64,000 nt of DNA from Nymphaea colorata. Taxonomy: Eukaryota > Streptophyta > Magnoliopsida > Nymphaeales > Nymphaeaceae. The notes beneath the pieces are model-generated. The model saw only the letters and a program-made list of their open reading frames with translations, did no database searches and was not told the DNA's origin. Position 1 is the stretch's first letter. Every line of letters starts with the position of its first letter. The stretch lies in the NCBI RefSeq assembly GCF_008831285.2, contig NC_045139.1, positions 32,463,706 to 32,527,705 on the forward strand, read 5' to 3'. The position numbers and the translations under genes are program-made. Shown here one piece after another: positions 1 to 11,471 of this stretch.

Positions 1-200
1 AAGGCGCCCATGCCACATGCTATCAACAGTATCAATAGAAGCATGCTTCAAGAATCTTAACCTCCTTTAGCCCAAGAACCAAGTCAAGTCAAAATTCAAA
101 TACAAATTACTTGCCACTCATATGCTTCTACATTAGTCTCTACCAAGACTACCAAAAAACTTCACGACTCTCTCTCTCTCTCTCATATGTGCATTATAGC

Positions 201-202
<2 letters not shown>

Positions 203-278
<76 letters not shown>
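203..278. repeat. (TA)38 microsatellite
   Basis: An uninterrupted run of 38 TA units, preceded by a CT run at 168-184. The same locus in unit 3 (49973-50024) has 26 units, so the repeat changed length after the arms separated. Confidence 0.97.
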
Positions 279-280
<2 letters not shown>

Positions 281-284
281 GCAC

Positions 285-3200
285 ATACAACACATCCAAC
301 ATATCAATTTGACATCTATTCAAAAGGCTTTGGCTCAAAATGCAGTCCTCATGGAGTTATTTTCAGAGTAACCTTTCTTTTACTTCCGCCATTCTGCCAC
401 AAAAGGTGGAAGTGGTACTCTCCTCTTTTCAGGTAAAGTATAGGTGACCACAGGACCAGCATGAGAGCTCAAAGTACAAGAAAGGACATTAGGACCAGCA
501 ATGAGAGCTCAAAGTACAAGAAAGGACACTACTGATATCAAATAAATGCAATGGATTTGTAATAGAAAGTGGAAACAACAAAATGAAAATTTTACATTAG
601 CAGCAATAACTTTGTTAAGGAACACTTTGTGTGCAGAAGACATGAGAAAGGCAGGATCCATGAGATATCTTAAGCACTTATGCTTTAAGAATGGTGCTAC
701 CACACTCCACTGACTTGAAATTTTTATGTCAGGTATGCTAGTAGAAATAGATGGTGTTGACCCTAGATCATGAACGACATCCTTGGACATTGACACTTTC
801 AAACAATAAGTTGTGCAGCAAAAATTTATAATACAGAATCTACAGAAAATATTTCCAAAGAAACCAGCATTTTTTTTTTTGTATAGTTAGCAGGTAGCAC
901 CCACAGTTTTACAGCAGCATAAGAACCTGTATTTTGTTCAATTATCTGGAAATGGCTCTGATGTTTCCTGCCAACTTCAAAAAAGGATCCATTTAAAAAA
1001 TTTGAACAGGTTCATGCCTCTTTAGTTAAAACCTAGATTGTGAAAAGAAACCAAGTAAAAATGAAATTGAAGAATGATGATGACTTATAATACCCTGTGG
1101 CATTTGCAGAAAAGATCCCACCACTTTTAGATGTTAAAAGTAAAAAATGAGGAAACACGTGACTCATAACAACAATCATGCTTAGAAAAATTCTAACCAA
1201 CTCAAGGATTTGATGCTAAATTTTCAGCTATCTTGAAGAATAAATAATTGATATTCCAAGATTTGATGAAACTTCATGGCAGGAAAAACAATCCTGAAAA
1301 CAAAATGAAAAAATTAACTGATGTGAGTTGAAAAGCAACTAAATGTGCATAACAGCTTTATTTGTAGAAGACTGAGAAGTACACTTTTGCACAGTACATG
1401 CACAAAAAAGACAGCAAATGCTCTGCTGTTCAGTAAATGATCAAGTAGCACTTAAACAATTCATCAAATATACACAAATTCATCAAACAACACTATATCC
1501 CTGGAACTACACCAAACCACCAATTGCCATTGTCCAGCCTTCTGAAATCTTCAGCCAACTCCATCGGCAAGGATTCTTCTAATAGCCAAACTGGCCAGAC
1601 TGTGACTCCCCCTCTGGGCAGCACAACCTCTGATAACACTCCTTGCCCAGGAAGAGGAAGAACTGCCACCGGAAACATAGCCCAAAACTCGCGAGGTTGT
1701 AGATGTAGTCATCATTAGGGCTCCAAGATTCAGGGCTAGGCACGCCATACACCTCAGTCCCTATTTGCAGTAGCAAATAGCCATGAGGAATTTCATCTGA
1801 TGGCTGAAGCATGGATGATTAACAGAGACACCCGGTTGCCTTATGGCTGGAATCGATCAACACTGCTCTGGCATGCTTTGATACAAGTTGTTAGCCACCA
1901 CTAACAAGGGTCGCCCCTTCGAACCCAGTAACGCTCGCACGCTTGGCCCTAATCCCCGATAAGGGTTCTCCCTCGCTAGAGTGCCACACTCTCAATGTTA
2001 GTGGTGGTTTCCAACTCAGGTCCTTTGACCGTATATATAAGCACTAATAGATCAGTCTCTTGGGGATCCAATCAAATTTTATACCCAATGCCAAACACTT
2101 TGACAATTAAACGCCAGCAGCTTCTGTATTTTGTCATAAGCAACACCGAAGAATTTCCAAGCTGTTCAACATGTTCCAAGCTGCTCAACAAGTTCGAGAA
2201 AGACTCCTAACTCCGACAATTGTGGCTTAGCTGCCTGTACCTTAATGCGAATTTCGTCAGTTCAGCCTCCTACAAAAGGAATCTATGAGAGCTTTAACAT
2301 GTCACCATGGACATATAATTTATTTCTTCAAACTCAGCATCTTAAGACATATTTTCTGCTTGACTTTATAGATAGTTCATCATTATAATCTAAGTTGAAG
2401 GGCCAAATCGAACCATTACAGCATCAATAGACTGCTGCCACCTTGGTCAAGAGACAAACTACTTAAACCATCTAATTTTTCGTCCTTCCAAATGCACTAC
2501 AGATAGGGAAACCCTTTGATAAACTAAAATTCCCTGGCAGTTAGGGCTCAGCTCCAATGATCCGGCTAAGTGAAATACCTCCTTAGGCATCTTAATGTAG
2601 GGGTATGTTTTCTCTATATCCCCCCTGAGATGTATCATCGGCAGACTGTTGAACTTGTTGCGTGCCTGAAGAATTAGGATGAGGAGGAGGGCAATGTATG
2701 TTGATTGAAAATTTAACATGGCTCTACAATTGCCCACATCCTAATCCGAAGAATGTGTATCATAAAAGTGTGTGTGTGTGTGTGTTCAAAATGACTGTTT
2801 TGCAAGACACGTGTGAGGCCCCTTGTCCACCAATGGACTAATTCTGCTAGCATTTTTAAGAGCATGAATTGATCTCCTCAACCCATGAAGAAATGTACAT
2901 CAAGCAGGAACGCATTGTTCCTTTTTAGAATGGTAAAACAGTTCAAGCAATAAAAATAATAATTTGGTGAATCATAAATGTATGTATGCTTGGGTATTTA
3001 TAATGTATGTACGCTTATTGGTTAAATTGGGCATTCTAAAGCATGTAGATAGTCCTATGTCACAAGCATTCTTTACTAGGCAGTCTTCTATAATACAACA
3101 AAAAATAAAAAAGTCATGTTGGAAGTGCAAGTGAACATAAAATCTACTATTCTCAAAATAAATCCATGCTACTGATCGTCATATAGTAAACCACTCACCT

Positions 3201-4090
3201 TCTATTCACAGGCCGTCCTACAATCTGTCACCTGGCCGATGGATTTCTTCACGGGTTCCAACCATCTAGATTGCATCAAATAGGCAATGTGCATCCCAAA
3301 GACCAGCGAGTCTCCCTTGTCGCAAGGGAAATGCAATGAAAGGACTGTTCTAGTGAAAAGGAGAGGGGACGTCGAAGGTAATGCACAGTGACCATGTGAA
3401 AAGTTGCTCTTTAAACTGACAGGCTACTTTTGTCGCAAGGGAGATGCAATGAAAGGACTGTCCTAGTGAAAAGGGGAGGGGAAGTCGAAGGTAATGCACA
3501 GTGACCATGAGAAAAGTTGCTCCTCAAACTGACTCGTCCTGGCAAATGAATATAAACAAAATTGAAGAGCAATCATGTTATTTGCCTGCTCCCTCATTGG
3601 CCTTGGCAGTTTCATCGGCAAGGGCGTAGCCAATTGTAGGGTCAAAGGTGCTGGAGGTGTAACTCTAGACATGGGATGCCATCCAAGCCTTGGGAAACAT
3701 CGCTTTTTCATACTGTAGCTGATTGAAACCAAAATACATGTAAGCTAGAAGTATGCCTGCTGATTTTTCTTCCTTCTTCATTGCAGGAAAGAAGTCACAA
3801 AATAATAATCTGTTATTGTGGAGATGCCACCTACAAGCAAAAAGGTTTAGGCTTTAGTTGGAGTCTGCACTTGTTGATACTACTTGGACTGGAGATAAGA
3901 AAACCGAATTCTGGCTAGAGACAACTCTAATGAAATTTAAGCAGCATCCTTGTGTCGCTATCGGGAACCTGATAAAAATCTGGCAAAACCATAACATCTA
4001 ATCCCCGATTAGGGTAGTCGGTAGTCCTTCTCAAAGGGTTATTTGAGTCAAAGACTGGATAGATACATTGACCCACAACGCAGGACTTAT
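285..4090 (-). other. Flank segment of unit 1, outer part (no recognised gene)
   Basis: Non-transposon-like DNA matching 45660-49970 in reverse. It holds short open frames that also occur in the other units: 509-802, 1493-1678, 1579-1812, 2459-2737 and 3463-3732, all minus strand. None resembles a family I know, and several overlap one another in different frames. A direct duplication of about 36 bp (452-487 and 491-527) is also present in unit 3, so it predates the arm duplication. A short hairpin with CCCTAATC and GATAAGGG arms lies near 1950. A decayed gene captured in the repeat is possible but unproven. Confidence 0.6.
2459..2737 (-). other. Conserved unrecognised 92-codon frame (unit 1)
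   Basis: This frame starts with a hydrophobic stretch (about residues 12-23, LLLILIL) followed by a more polar segment. The unit 3 counterpart at 47495-47773 has the same length and only a few replacements. Family unknown. Unit 4 lacks this part of the flank. It may be a leftover exon or chance; there is no direct support for translation. Confidence 0.3.
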
Positions 4091-4507
4091 TTATAACGCC
4101 AACACCGGGTCTATGAGGCAGCTATGGTCCAAGATCCCGCAACTAACAATTACTTCCCACTTTGAAATACACCTTCTCCTCAAGGCATGAAGAAAATTTT
4201 GGTGATTGCGACAGGCCTTGCTGCACTTGGACACCTCATTGCCATGCCTTGAATCAAAATCTGTATGGATCATATAGTGATTACTATCCAAGGACCTGAT
4301 AACACTATTCTGATGTATATGCCTTGCATGCAGAGATATGCTATCGGACTTAGATAGCTGTTGGTCAGCTACAGAACGCATGCGTTTCCAGAGAAATAGC
4401 AGTTGTAGGACCACCTTTGAATTTTTTGCCAGACCGACCTCATGTAGAAGATGCACCTGATCCGTTTCTAATTTTTCTCCGTATAATTGTCCTTTGTATT
4501 TGATCAA
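4091..4507 (-). other. 138-codon open frame repeated in three units (unit 1 copy)
   Basis: The frame is open for 138 codons in all three units that retain it (also 45235-45651 and 60943-61359). It begins at a TTG, not an ATG; the first internal Met is about a third of the way in. It is basic and rich in His and Cys in the second half. I do not recognise the family. Most differences between copies change the amino acid, which argues against purifying selection, so it may be a decayed exon or a chance frame. Confidence 0.35.
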
Positions 4508-4659
4508 AAGTGATTACAGTCAAGCCCAACAAGCATCATTATAAAAAGAATCATTAGTACAAATTTCTTCTGTTCTTTTACTCTCTAACTTTCCCAATAA
4601 AATATATACTAACCTACCCATGAAGAGATCCACGGATGGATGTGCTAAGGAGACATCCC

Positions 4660-5057
4660 TGTTGGGATTTCCCCATCTGGATAGTCCTGCGTCGATACGG
4701 GTCCATATCCATTTCGGACCCTTAAGTATAAATACTCGTGTCTTGTGATGGTGTGAGACACATCAAGTTTTTTACCGTCTGGGTAATCAGTCCCCTTAGC
4801 CATACGTGAATTGTCTGTCCCCATCATTGGGCTGCTATGGCTGAGGAGAGAAACCCATTGCTGCCGCCGCCAATGCCGCTGGGAAACGACTCTACGGGGA
4901 CTGTAGCTGTTCTTCCCACAGCCGCCGACATTCAGTCGGCGGTCGCCTCTACAGGTTCTTCTTCCGCCCTTTATGAAACACATGAATCATGAACGTTTCT
5001 TTCGAATTTCTGCATTTTCGTTTGTGCGCTATCAAGATTTCTAGCAAAGCTCCAACA
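4660..5057 (+). repeat. 5' LTR of copia A
   Basis: 398 bp, TGTTGG...CCAACA, with a 6-bp terminal inverted repeat. The match to 11057-11466 is about 95%. No good tRNA-Met primer site follows the LTR: the bases after 5057 (ATGGGTTATGGGCCC) only loosely resemble one. Confidence 0.95.
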
Positions 5058-6754
5058 ATGGGTTATGGGCCCACTCCACGATTCCTCTGCGCGAAACTCC
5101 CCTTTGCATTATGTTTTCACTCAAAAGGAATAGGGCAGAAACGTGGAAGAAGTGGAAAGAGAAAGGGGAAGGCATTGGCCTTCCGTTGAAGGGCGTCGTT
5201 GGGAAGGGAGGCCACCGGTGGTTTCGCCAACGCCAGACGGGGTCATTAGATCCTCCAGAGCCCATCCTAACCCAAGGGAGGCTTGACGGTGGCTTCTCCG
5301 GCCGCCGTTGCAGACGCCCTAATTTGAAGAAAGGGGAAAATCGGGAAAAGGTGCGGGAGAAAGGGCAAGCGCCCATCTTCGCACGGGTTTTGGTCCATCG
5401 GGTTCGCCGGCGCCGGACGGGACTGTGCGACCCTCCCGCGCCCATTCTTAGCCAGTCGGAGATGGATCGCCGTTCCCTGTCGTTCGGTGCTTAGCAGGGA
5501 GCGGCGGTTTTTCGATGGCTGAAACCGCCCGCTCGGTCGAGCGGGAGACGATCGAGCGGGCGGCAGTTTCGCGTGAGTGAAACCGCTCGCTCGGTCGAGC
5601 GGGGGGCTGGTCGGACCCGGGTCGGGTCAGTCCTGACCCGATCCGGATCCATAAAGTTAAAAAAAAAAATGTTTTCCTTTGCCGCTCGACTTACGCCCGC
5701 CCGCTTTGATTTTAAACATTTTGGATTGGGTCGGGTCCTGTCGACCCCGATCCGTATCTATTCGGTCTGATTTTATAAACAGAACTGATTCGATTCGTTT
5801 CGAAACCGATACGGTCCGTTTCAGGACCGGTTCAGGCTTTTGGTGACCGATTCGGACTGTTTTGGGACCGGTTCAGCCATTTTAGGACCGATTCGGATCT
5901 TTTTAAACCGGTTCAGTTTATTTTTAGACCGGTTCATTCAGTTTTAAAACCGGTTTTGGGCCTTTTCGAACCGATTCAGAGTTGTTTGAGACTGGTTCTT
6001 TCTCTTTTCGGACCGGTTCATCTAGTTTTCCACCGGTTCGGTCCATTTAGTACTGATACAGGACCAGTTCTAAGCTAGAGGAAGCTGGTACATGTGTTTG
6101 TATGCCCATTTAAGGTGTTTAATGGATTGGTTCGATCATTTTAGATCGATACAGGACCGATTCATTATGTTTTATGGAGCTTTAATGAATAATTTAGATA
6201 GCATTAAGTTGATTATGCAGAAATGATTTATGACATTCGTGTATTTCATTTTAAATGTGTTACTGTGACATATTATATTTTTGTATCATGTTTTGTTTAG
6301 GATTATGCTAAGGTTAAATTTTATTGCATGATCATAAAGTTGTACGATAACGCTAATGTAAGGAGCCTATGATTAGTTAAATCATGTTATACCTCACCAA
6401 AGTGACTACGCATGATTTAAAGACACATTAGTGTTTCATGTTGTACTTATTCTCATTTGAAGTAACATAATTACCCAAAGGTAGTGTGTTGTGTTCAGGA
6501 GAATAAGTAGAGTAAAATAGGAAAATAGATCCTTACATAGTTCTGTCATTTTACACCCAAAAGTGTTATGCTTAACTATAGTTTGGATTTACATTTCTTA
6601 GTTTTACTAGATAAAGTTAAGACGGAATACATGTGTGTATTAGGTATATTACCAAAGTAGTATCCTAATGACCCCTGGTATTTGTCTTGGAAATATTAGA
6701 CATAAAGAGCCTTTATTTGGTTTACTGTTCCATATGGTTTGTCTTATATAATGC
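5058..6754 (+). other. Long untranslated leader of copia A with phased repeats
   Basis: About 1.7 kb without element proteins. The first 700 bases are GC-rich and contain repeated GCTCGGTCGAGCGGG words (5531-5605) and a hairpin with arms TCGGGTCAG and CTGACCCGA (about 5623-5642). From 5782 to about 6075 there is a degenerate motif array (listed separately). The rest to 6754 is AT-rich. Open frames in the GC-rich part occur on both strands and look accidental. Confidence 0.7.
5782..6075 (+). repeat. Degenerate ACCGGTTCRG array with 20-21 bp phasing
   Basis: The word GGACCGGTTCAG or a close variant recurs at about 5782, 5803, 5824, 5845, 5865, 5885, 5906, 5927, 5947, 5968, 5988, 6010 and 6030, each followed by a T-rich spacer. 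The interval is 20-22 bp throughout, close to two helical turns. Further weaker copies reach about 6165. The word is conserved better than the spacers. Confidence 0.85.
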
Positions 6755-7711
6755 ATGTCAACTTATATATGTCTTTTGTCGTCTGCAGTGCCTGGATCTA
6801 TTTATTTTAATGGCTCAAATTCTATCCCTTTACTTGATGATTCAAATTATGCTGAATGGAAAGAAAATGTTGTGTTTACATTGGGGTATATGGATCTAGA
6901 TATGGCTTTGGGGCGACCTAAGCCACCACCTCTTACACCAGAAAGTACACATAATGAAATAGTGTATTTTGACAAGTGGGAGCGTTCTAACCGACTAAGC
7001 TTATTGCTTTTGCAATCAAGGGTCGCTAAGAACATATGTGGTGCTATCCCACCTTGTAGATCGGTGAGAGAGTTCTTGGATGCAGTTGAGGCTCAGTTTG
7101 TCAGTTCTCATAAAGCCAGAGCCAGTACCCTAATGTCAAAGTTAATATCTATGAAATATCAAGGAGGGGGTAACATTCGCCAGCATATGTTAGAAATGAG
7201 GAACATTGCTTCTCAATTGAATGACATGAAGTTGACTATTTCTGAATCATTCTTGGTATTCTTTACTTTGACCTTTTTACCAGCTGAATACACTCCTTTT
7301 AAGATCAGTTACAACACACATAATATTGAATGGACATTCAATGAATTGATGTCTAAGTGTGTTGAAGAGGAGAAAAGAATGAAGGGTGAGAAGTTGCAAA
7401 GTGCACATATGGTTTCTCACTCTGGGGTTGGTAAAGTTGGCATAAAGAAAAGTTTAATGAAAAGGAGTGCCAAGAAGAAGTCAACAGAACAAACTGCTTC
7501 TCAAACTGCGCAGACTAACTTAGCCCCTATAAAGTGTTTCTTTTGCAAGAAAAAGGAGCATAAGAAGTCAGACTGCATCAAGTACAAGAATTGGTTAGAG
7601 AATAAAGGTAACATGTCATTTGTTTCACTTGAAAGTAATATGTTACATGTTCCTATTAATAGCTGGTGGATTGACTCTGGTGCTACTGTGCATATTACCA
7701 ATAATTTATAG
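6755..7711 (+). CDS. gag: Copia A gag and start of protease
   Basis: A 318-codon frame from an ATG. Residues about 20-60 carry the gag N-terminal pattern (FNGSN...LLDDSNYAEWKENV), followed by the UBN2-like gag region. A CCHC zinc knuckle (CFFCKKKEHKKSDC, with E in place of the usual Gly) lies near residue 260. The aspartic protease motif WWIDSGATVHITN is at the end. The TAG at 7709-7711 is in frame with the next pol segment, so it is a nonsense change within a former gag-pol frame. Gag would form the virus-like particle and DSGA would be the catalytic loop of the protease. The true start may be further downstream. Confidence 0.85.
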   Translation: MSTYICLLSSAVPGSIYFNGSNSIPLLDDSNYAEWKENVVFTLGYMDLDMALGRPKPPPLTPESTHNEIVYFDKWERSNRLSLLLLQSRVAKNICGAIPPCRSVREFLDAVEAQFVSSHKARASTLMSKLISMKYQGGGNIRQHMLEMRNIASQLNDMKLTISESFLVFFTLTFLPAEYTPFKISYNTHNIEWTFNELMSKCVEEEKRMKGEKLQSAHMVSHSGVGKVGIKKSLMKRSAKKKSTEQTASQTAQTNLAPIKCFFCKKKEHKKSDCIKYKNWLENKGNMSFVSLESNMLHVPINSWWIDSGATVHITNNL

Positions 7712-9060
7712 GACTTTCTCAGCAAAAGGGAACCAACACTACATGAGAGGAGCATTTTCTCAGGAAACAAAATGCGCTCACATGTGAAAGCTGTAGGAGA
7801 ATGCCAAATTAAGCTTGATACTGGCTTTGTTTTGGATCTTCATGATGTTTTCTTTGTTTCATCATATAGTAGAAACTTAATTTCTGTATCAAGACTGGAC
7901 AAATTTGATTTCTGTTTAAAGTTTGAAAATTCAAAAATGTTGAATTATAAAGATCTTGTTGAAATTGGTTCTGCTATATTGTGTGATGGTTTATACAAGT
8001 TGAATGTGAAGATTCAATTTCCTGAATCGTTGGTTTCTAGTCATAATATAATTGGCAATAAGCGTAGTACCATAAAAGATGATTCATACATGCTATGGCA
8101 CCGCCGTTTGGGTCATATCTCTGAAAAGAGAATAAGGAGACTCATAAATGAAGGGATCTTACGATCTCTTGATTTTACAGATAACGACATATGTGTAGAT
8201 TGCATAAAGGCAAAGCAAACTAACATATATAAAGAAGGTGTCGAGCGATGTACTGAAAAGTTAGGAATTGTTCACACAGATGTTTGTGGACCTTTTCCTC
8301 CTTGTTACACAAGCGAAAAGTATTTTGTCACCTTTATAGATGACTATTCTCGGTATTTGTATCTCTACTTAATCTTTGGAAAATCCGATGTGTGTCAAGT
8401 TTTCAAAGACTATAAGAAAGAAGTAGAGAAACAAACCGGTGAGGTTATCAAGATAGTCAGATCAGATAGATGTAGTGAATATTATGGTAGGTTCACTGAG
8501 ATGGGACAAAGGAGGGACCATTAGCGCGATTTCTAAAGGAATAAGGCATTGTGCCTCAATACACTATGCCAGGCAGCGCCTACCAAAATGGTATTGCTGA
8601 AAGAAGAAATCGTACGCTTAAAGAAATGGTTCGAGCTATGTTAAATTACTCTACTCTCCCTCTAACCTTGTGGGGTGAAGCTCTCAGGACAACAGTGCAT
8701 ATACAGAATAGGGTTCCTACGAAGGCTGTTCCCACAACTCCTTACGAGTTATGGACAGGTAGAAAACATTCTCTTTCTTATATGCACATATGGGGATATC
8801 CTGCTGAAGCTAAATTGTATAACCTCTACATAAAAGCCTTTGATCTTAGAACAACCAGTGGTTTCTTTATTGGTTATCCAGAAAGATCGAAATGCTATAG
8901 ATTTTATTGTCCATCTCATACACCACATATTGTGGAAACAGATAAGGCTAAGTTCCTGGAAGATGGCTCATTTGGGTTAGATGCATTACAAAACCTTAAT
9001 TTTGAGGAAATACAGGATATTGAAAGTAGACCTGATAAAAAGAATATAAATGTGTATGAT
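7712..9060 (+). pseudogene. Copia A protease end, GAG-pre-integrase and integrase (broken)
   Basis: The frame resumes directly after the TAG and runs to 8524. It shows the GAG-pre-integrase signature (MLWHRRLGHIS near 8090) with the HHCC zinc site (C at VDCIKAKQ). Integrase core motifs follow: HTDVCGPFP, FIDDYSRYLY and IVRSD. A 1-nt shift near 8505-8520 and a TAA at 8542-8544 separate these from [13 protein letters not shown], which carries the third catalytic acidic residue. The downstream GYP and acidic linker region is open to about 9060. The D,D,E residues are present, but in two frames, so no functional integrase can be made. Confidence 0.85.
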
Positions 9061-10856
9061 TATGTTGTCTCCCTGGATGACATGAATGCAAATCATACAG
9101 GAAATGCATCAGATCTAAATGAATTAAGTGTAGATTATACTGATGAACACGAACAGGATGTAGACATACAAATTGAAAATGATCAATTACTTATTCGTAG
9201 ATCTACAAGGGCCAGGAGATCTGCCATATCATCAGACTATGTGGTATACTTACAAGAGCCTAGTGATTTCATAGATGTTGATGATGATCCTTCCACATTC
9301 ATTGAAGCCGTTGAAAGCAAACAATATAGATACTGGATTAATGCCATGAAAAAAGAGTTTGACTCTATGGCTAAAAACCAGACATGGAGCCTTGTGTCGT
9401 TGCCTGAAGGAGTAAAACCCGTAGGGTGTAAATGAGTCTATAAGACCAAGAGAGACTCTAAAAGCAACATAGAGAGATACAAGGCAAGATTGGTTGCTAA
9501 AGGATTCACACAAATGGAGGGCATTGACTATAATGAGACATATTCACCTGTCTCTGCTAAAGAGTCAATGAGGATTGTCCTTGCACTTGTAGCTCATTTT
9601 GACTTAGAGCTACATCAGATGGATGTGAAAACGACTTTTCTTGAATGGTGATTTGGATGAAAAGGTATATATGGATCAACCTCAAGGGTTTTCTGAGAGT
9701 GGTAAAGATCATTTGGTTTGCAAGCTTAATAAAGCAATTTATGGACTTAAACAGGCCTCACGTCAATGGTACATTAAGTTTTCCGAAGTTATTACGACTT
9801 TTAGATTTACAGAAAACATCATTGATTGATGTGTGTATCTTAAGACGTGAGAGTAAGTTCATAATTTTGACTTTATATGTGGATGACATTTTGCTTGCTT
9901 CAAATGATCTTCAATTGCTAACAGAGACCAAACATTTTCTCGCATTTCATTTTGAGATGAAGGACATGGGTGAGGCTTCATTTGTTCTCGGCATTGAGAT
10001 TCGTCGAGACAGATCTAAATGTGTTTTAAGTCTCTCCCAATCAGCATATATCAATAAAGTTCTTAAGAGATATGGGATGGAGAATTGTTCTCCTATTTCG
10101 GCACCCATAGTTAAAGGGGATAAATTGAGCCTAAATGATTGTCCAAAGGATGAATTTGAAAAGGCACAAATGATCAACATTCCATATGCATCTGCGGTTG
10201 GCAGCTTGCAGTATGCGCAGATTTGTACTAGGCCTGACATTTCCTTTGCTATTGGCATGCTTGGTAGATTTCAATCTAATCCAGGCATGACACATTGGAA
10301 GGCCGTAAAGAGAGTCATGCGGTACTTGCAAGGGACAAAAGATTACATGTTGACATATCGCAAGGTGGACCATTTAAAAGTGATTGGCTATTCTGATGCC
10401 GATCTTGGAGGATGTACCGATAGTAGAAAGTCTACTACTGGTTTTGTTTTCCTTCTATCAGGAGGTGTCATCTCATGGGGGAGCAAAAAGCAGACTATGA
10501 CTGCTGCTCACACCATGGAAGCAGAATTCATTGCATTATATGAGACTACATCACAGGCAATTTGGATAAAGAACTTCATTTCACAGCTCAAGATAGTGGA
10601 ATCTATTGATAGACCATTTAAGGTTCACTGTGATAATGAAGCTGCAGTGTCCTTTTCCAACAACAACAAAAGTACTACTTCTTGTAAGCATATGAAACTT
10701 AAGTATTTTGTTGTTAAGGAAAGGACAGAGAATCAACTAGTGTGTATTCAACACATTGGGACTACAAATATGGTTGCAGATCTTCTTACTAAAGCGCTAG
10801 CATCTGGTATGTTCTTTGAACATGTTAAGAGGATGGGTTTGTGTAGTTCAATGTAA
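9061..10856 (+). pseudogene. Copia A reverse transcriptase and RNase H (broken)
   Basis: The RT begins in the frame ending 9435 ([12 protein letters not shown]...NQTWSLV), where a Trp codon has become TGA (9433-9435). The same frame continues through [14 protein letters not shown] to about 9640. A 1-nt insertion then shifts to the frame with LDEKVYMDQPQGF and IYGLKQASRQWY, and a second shift near 9829 leads to a long frame ending at 10856. That frame has the catalytic LYVDDILLAS, then FVLGIEIRRDR, and the RNase H residues GYSDADLGGC, MEAEFIAL, HCDNEAAVSF and KHMKLKYF. RT and RNase H would make the cDNA. The last 400 codons are intact. Confidence 0.88.
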
Positions 10857-11046
10857 ACACACTATTATACAAACATTTATGAATGTGATCACATACAGTT
10901 TGTTGATTCTCATTAAATTTGTTGTCTATTTATTTTGTATTCTCATTTGTTTGTTGAGAAGTTCTGTAAGGCAACAAAGTGAGACTTTGGAATGGATTTT
11001 AAGGCTAATCCATTCATTTTGTTTACCCTTGATATCGACTTGGACT

Positions 11047-11056
11047 AGTGGGAGAT
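11047..11056 (+). promoter_or_regulatory. Polypurine tract of copia A
   Basis: AGTGGGAGAT directly precedes the 3' LTR, which is where plus-strand cDNA priming occurs in LTR retrotransposons. Confidence 0.75.
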
Positions 11057-11466
11057 TGTTGGGATTTCCCCATCTAGATAGTCCTGCATCGATACGGGTC
11101 CATATCCGTTTTGGACCCTTAAGTATAAATACTCGTGTCTTGTGATGGTGTGAGACACATCAAGTTTTTTACCGTCTGGGTAATCGGTCCCCTTAGCCAT
11201 ACGTGAATTGCCTATCCCCATCACTGGGCTGCTATGGTTGAGGAGAGAAACTCATTGCCGCCGCCGCCACCGCCGCCGCCAATGCCGCTGGGAAACGACT
11301 CTACGGAGACTGTAGCCGTTCTTCCCACAGCCACTGACATTCAGTCGGCGGTCGCCTCTATAGGTTCTTCTTCCGCCCTTTATGAAACACATGAATCATG
11401 AAAGTTTCTTTCGGATTTCTGCATTTTCGTTTGTGCGCTATCTAGATTTCTAGCAAAGCTCCAACA
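11057..11466 (+). repeat. 3' LTR of copia A
   Basis: 410 bp. It is 12 bp longer than the 5' copy through extra CCG/CCA triplets near 11260-11280. It ends CCAACA and is followed by the target duplication ATCCC. Confidence 0.95.
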
Positions 11467-11471
11467 ATCCC

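Larger units (their letters stand above)
4660..11466 (+). mobile_element. Copia element A (Ty1/copia LTR retrotransposon, full-length but decayed)
   Basis: A full-length insertion with TG...CA LTRs at 4660-5057 and 11057-11466, flanked by the 5-bp duplication ATCCC (4655-4659 and 11467-11471). The empty site is seen as GGGAT at 45083-45087 and 60791-60795. Domain order gag, protease, integrase, RT, RNase H is the copia order. The LTRs differ at about 19 of 398 positions, mostly transitions, plus a 12-bp indel in a CCG-rich run. Pol has at least three stops and three frameshifts, so it is no longer autonomous. The 1.7-kb leader is unusually long and GC-rich at first. Confidence 0.95.

Noticed and set aside
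111-371. Open frame through the (TA)n repeat (poly Ile-Tyr)
   Set aside because: Produced by the microsatellite; changes length between arms; no protein-like composition.
5041-5494. Overlapping plus and minus frames of 127-134 codons in GC-rich leader DNA
   Set aside because: GC-rich sequence has few stops on both strands; no domain; part of the copia A leader.
5782-6075. CRISPR-like array
   Set aside because: Repeat words of about 10-12 bp with roughly 10-base T-rich spacers, degenerate, in a plant retrotransposon leader; no cas genes.
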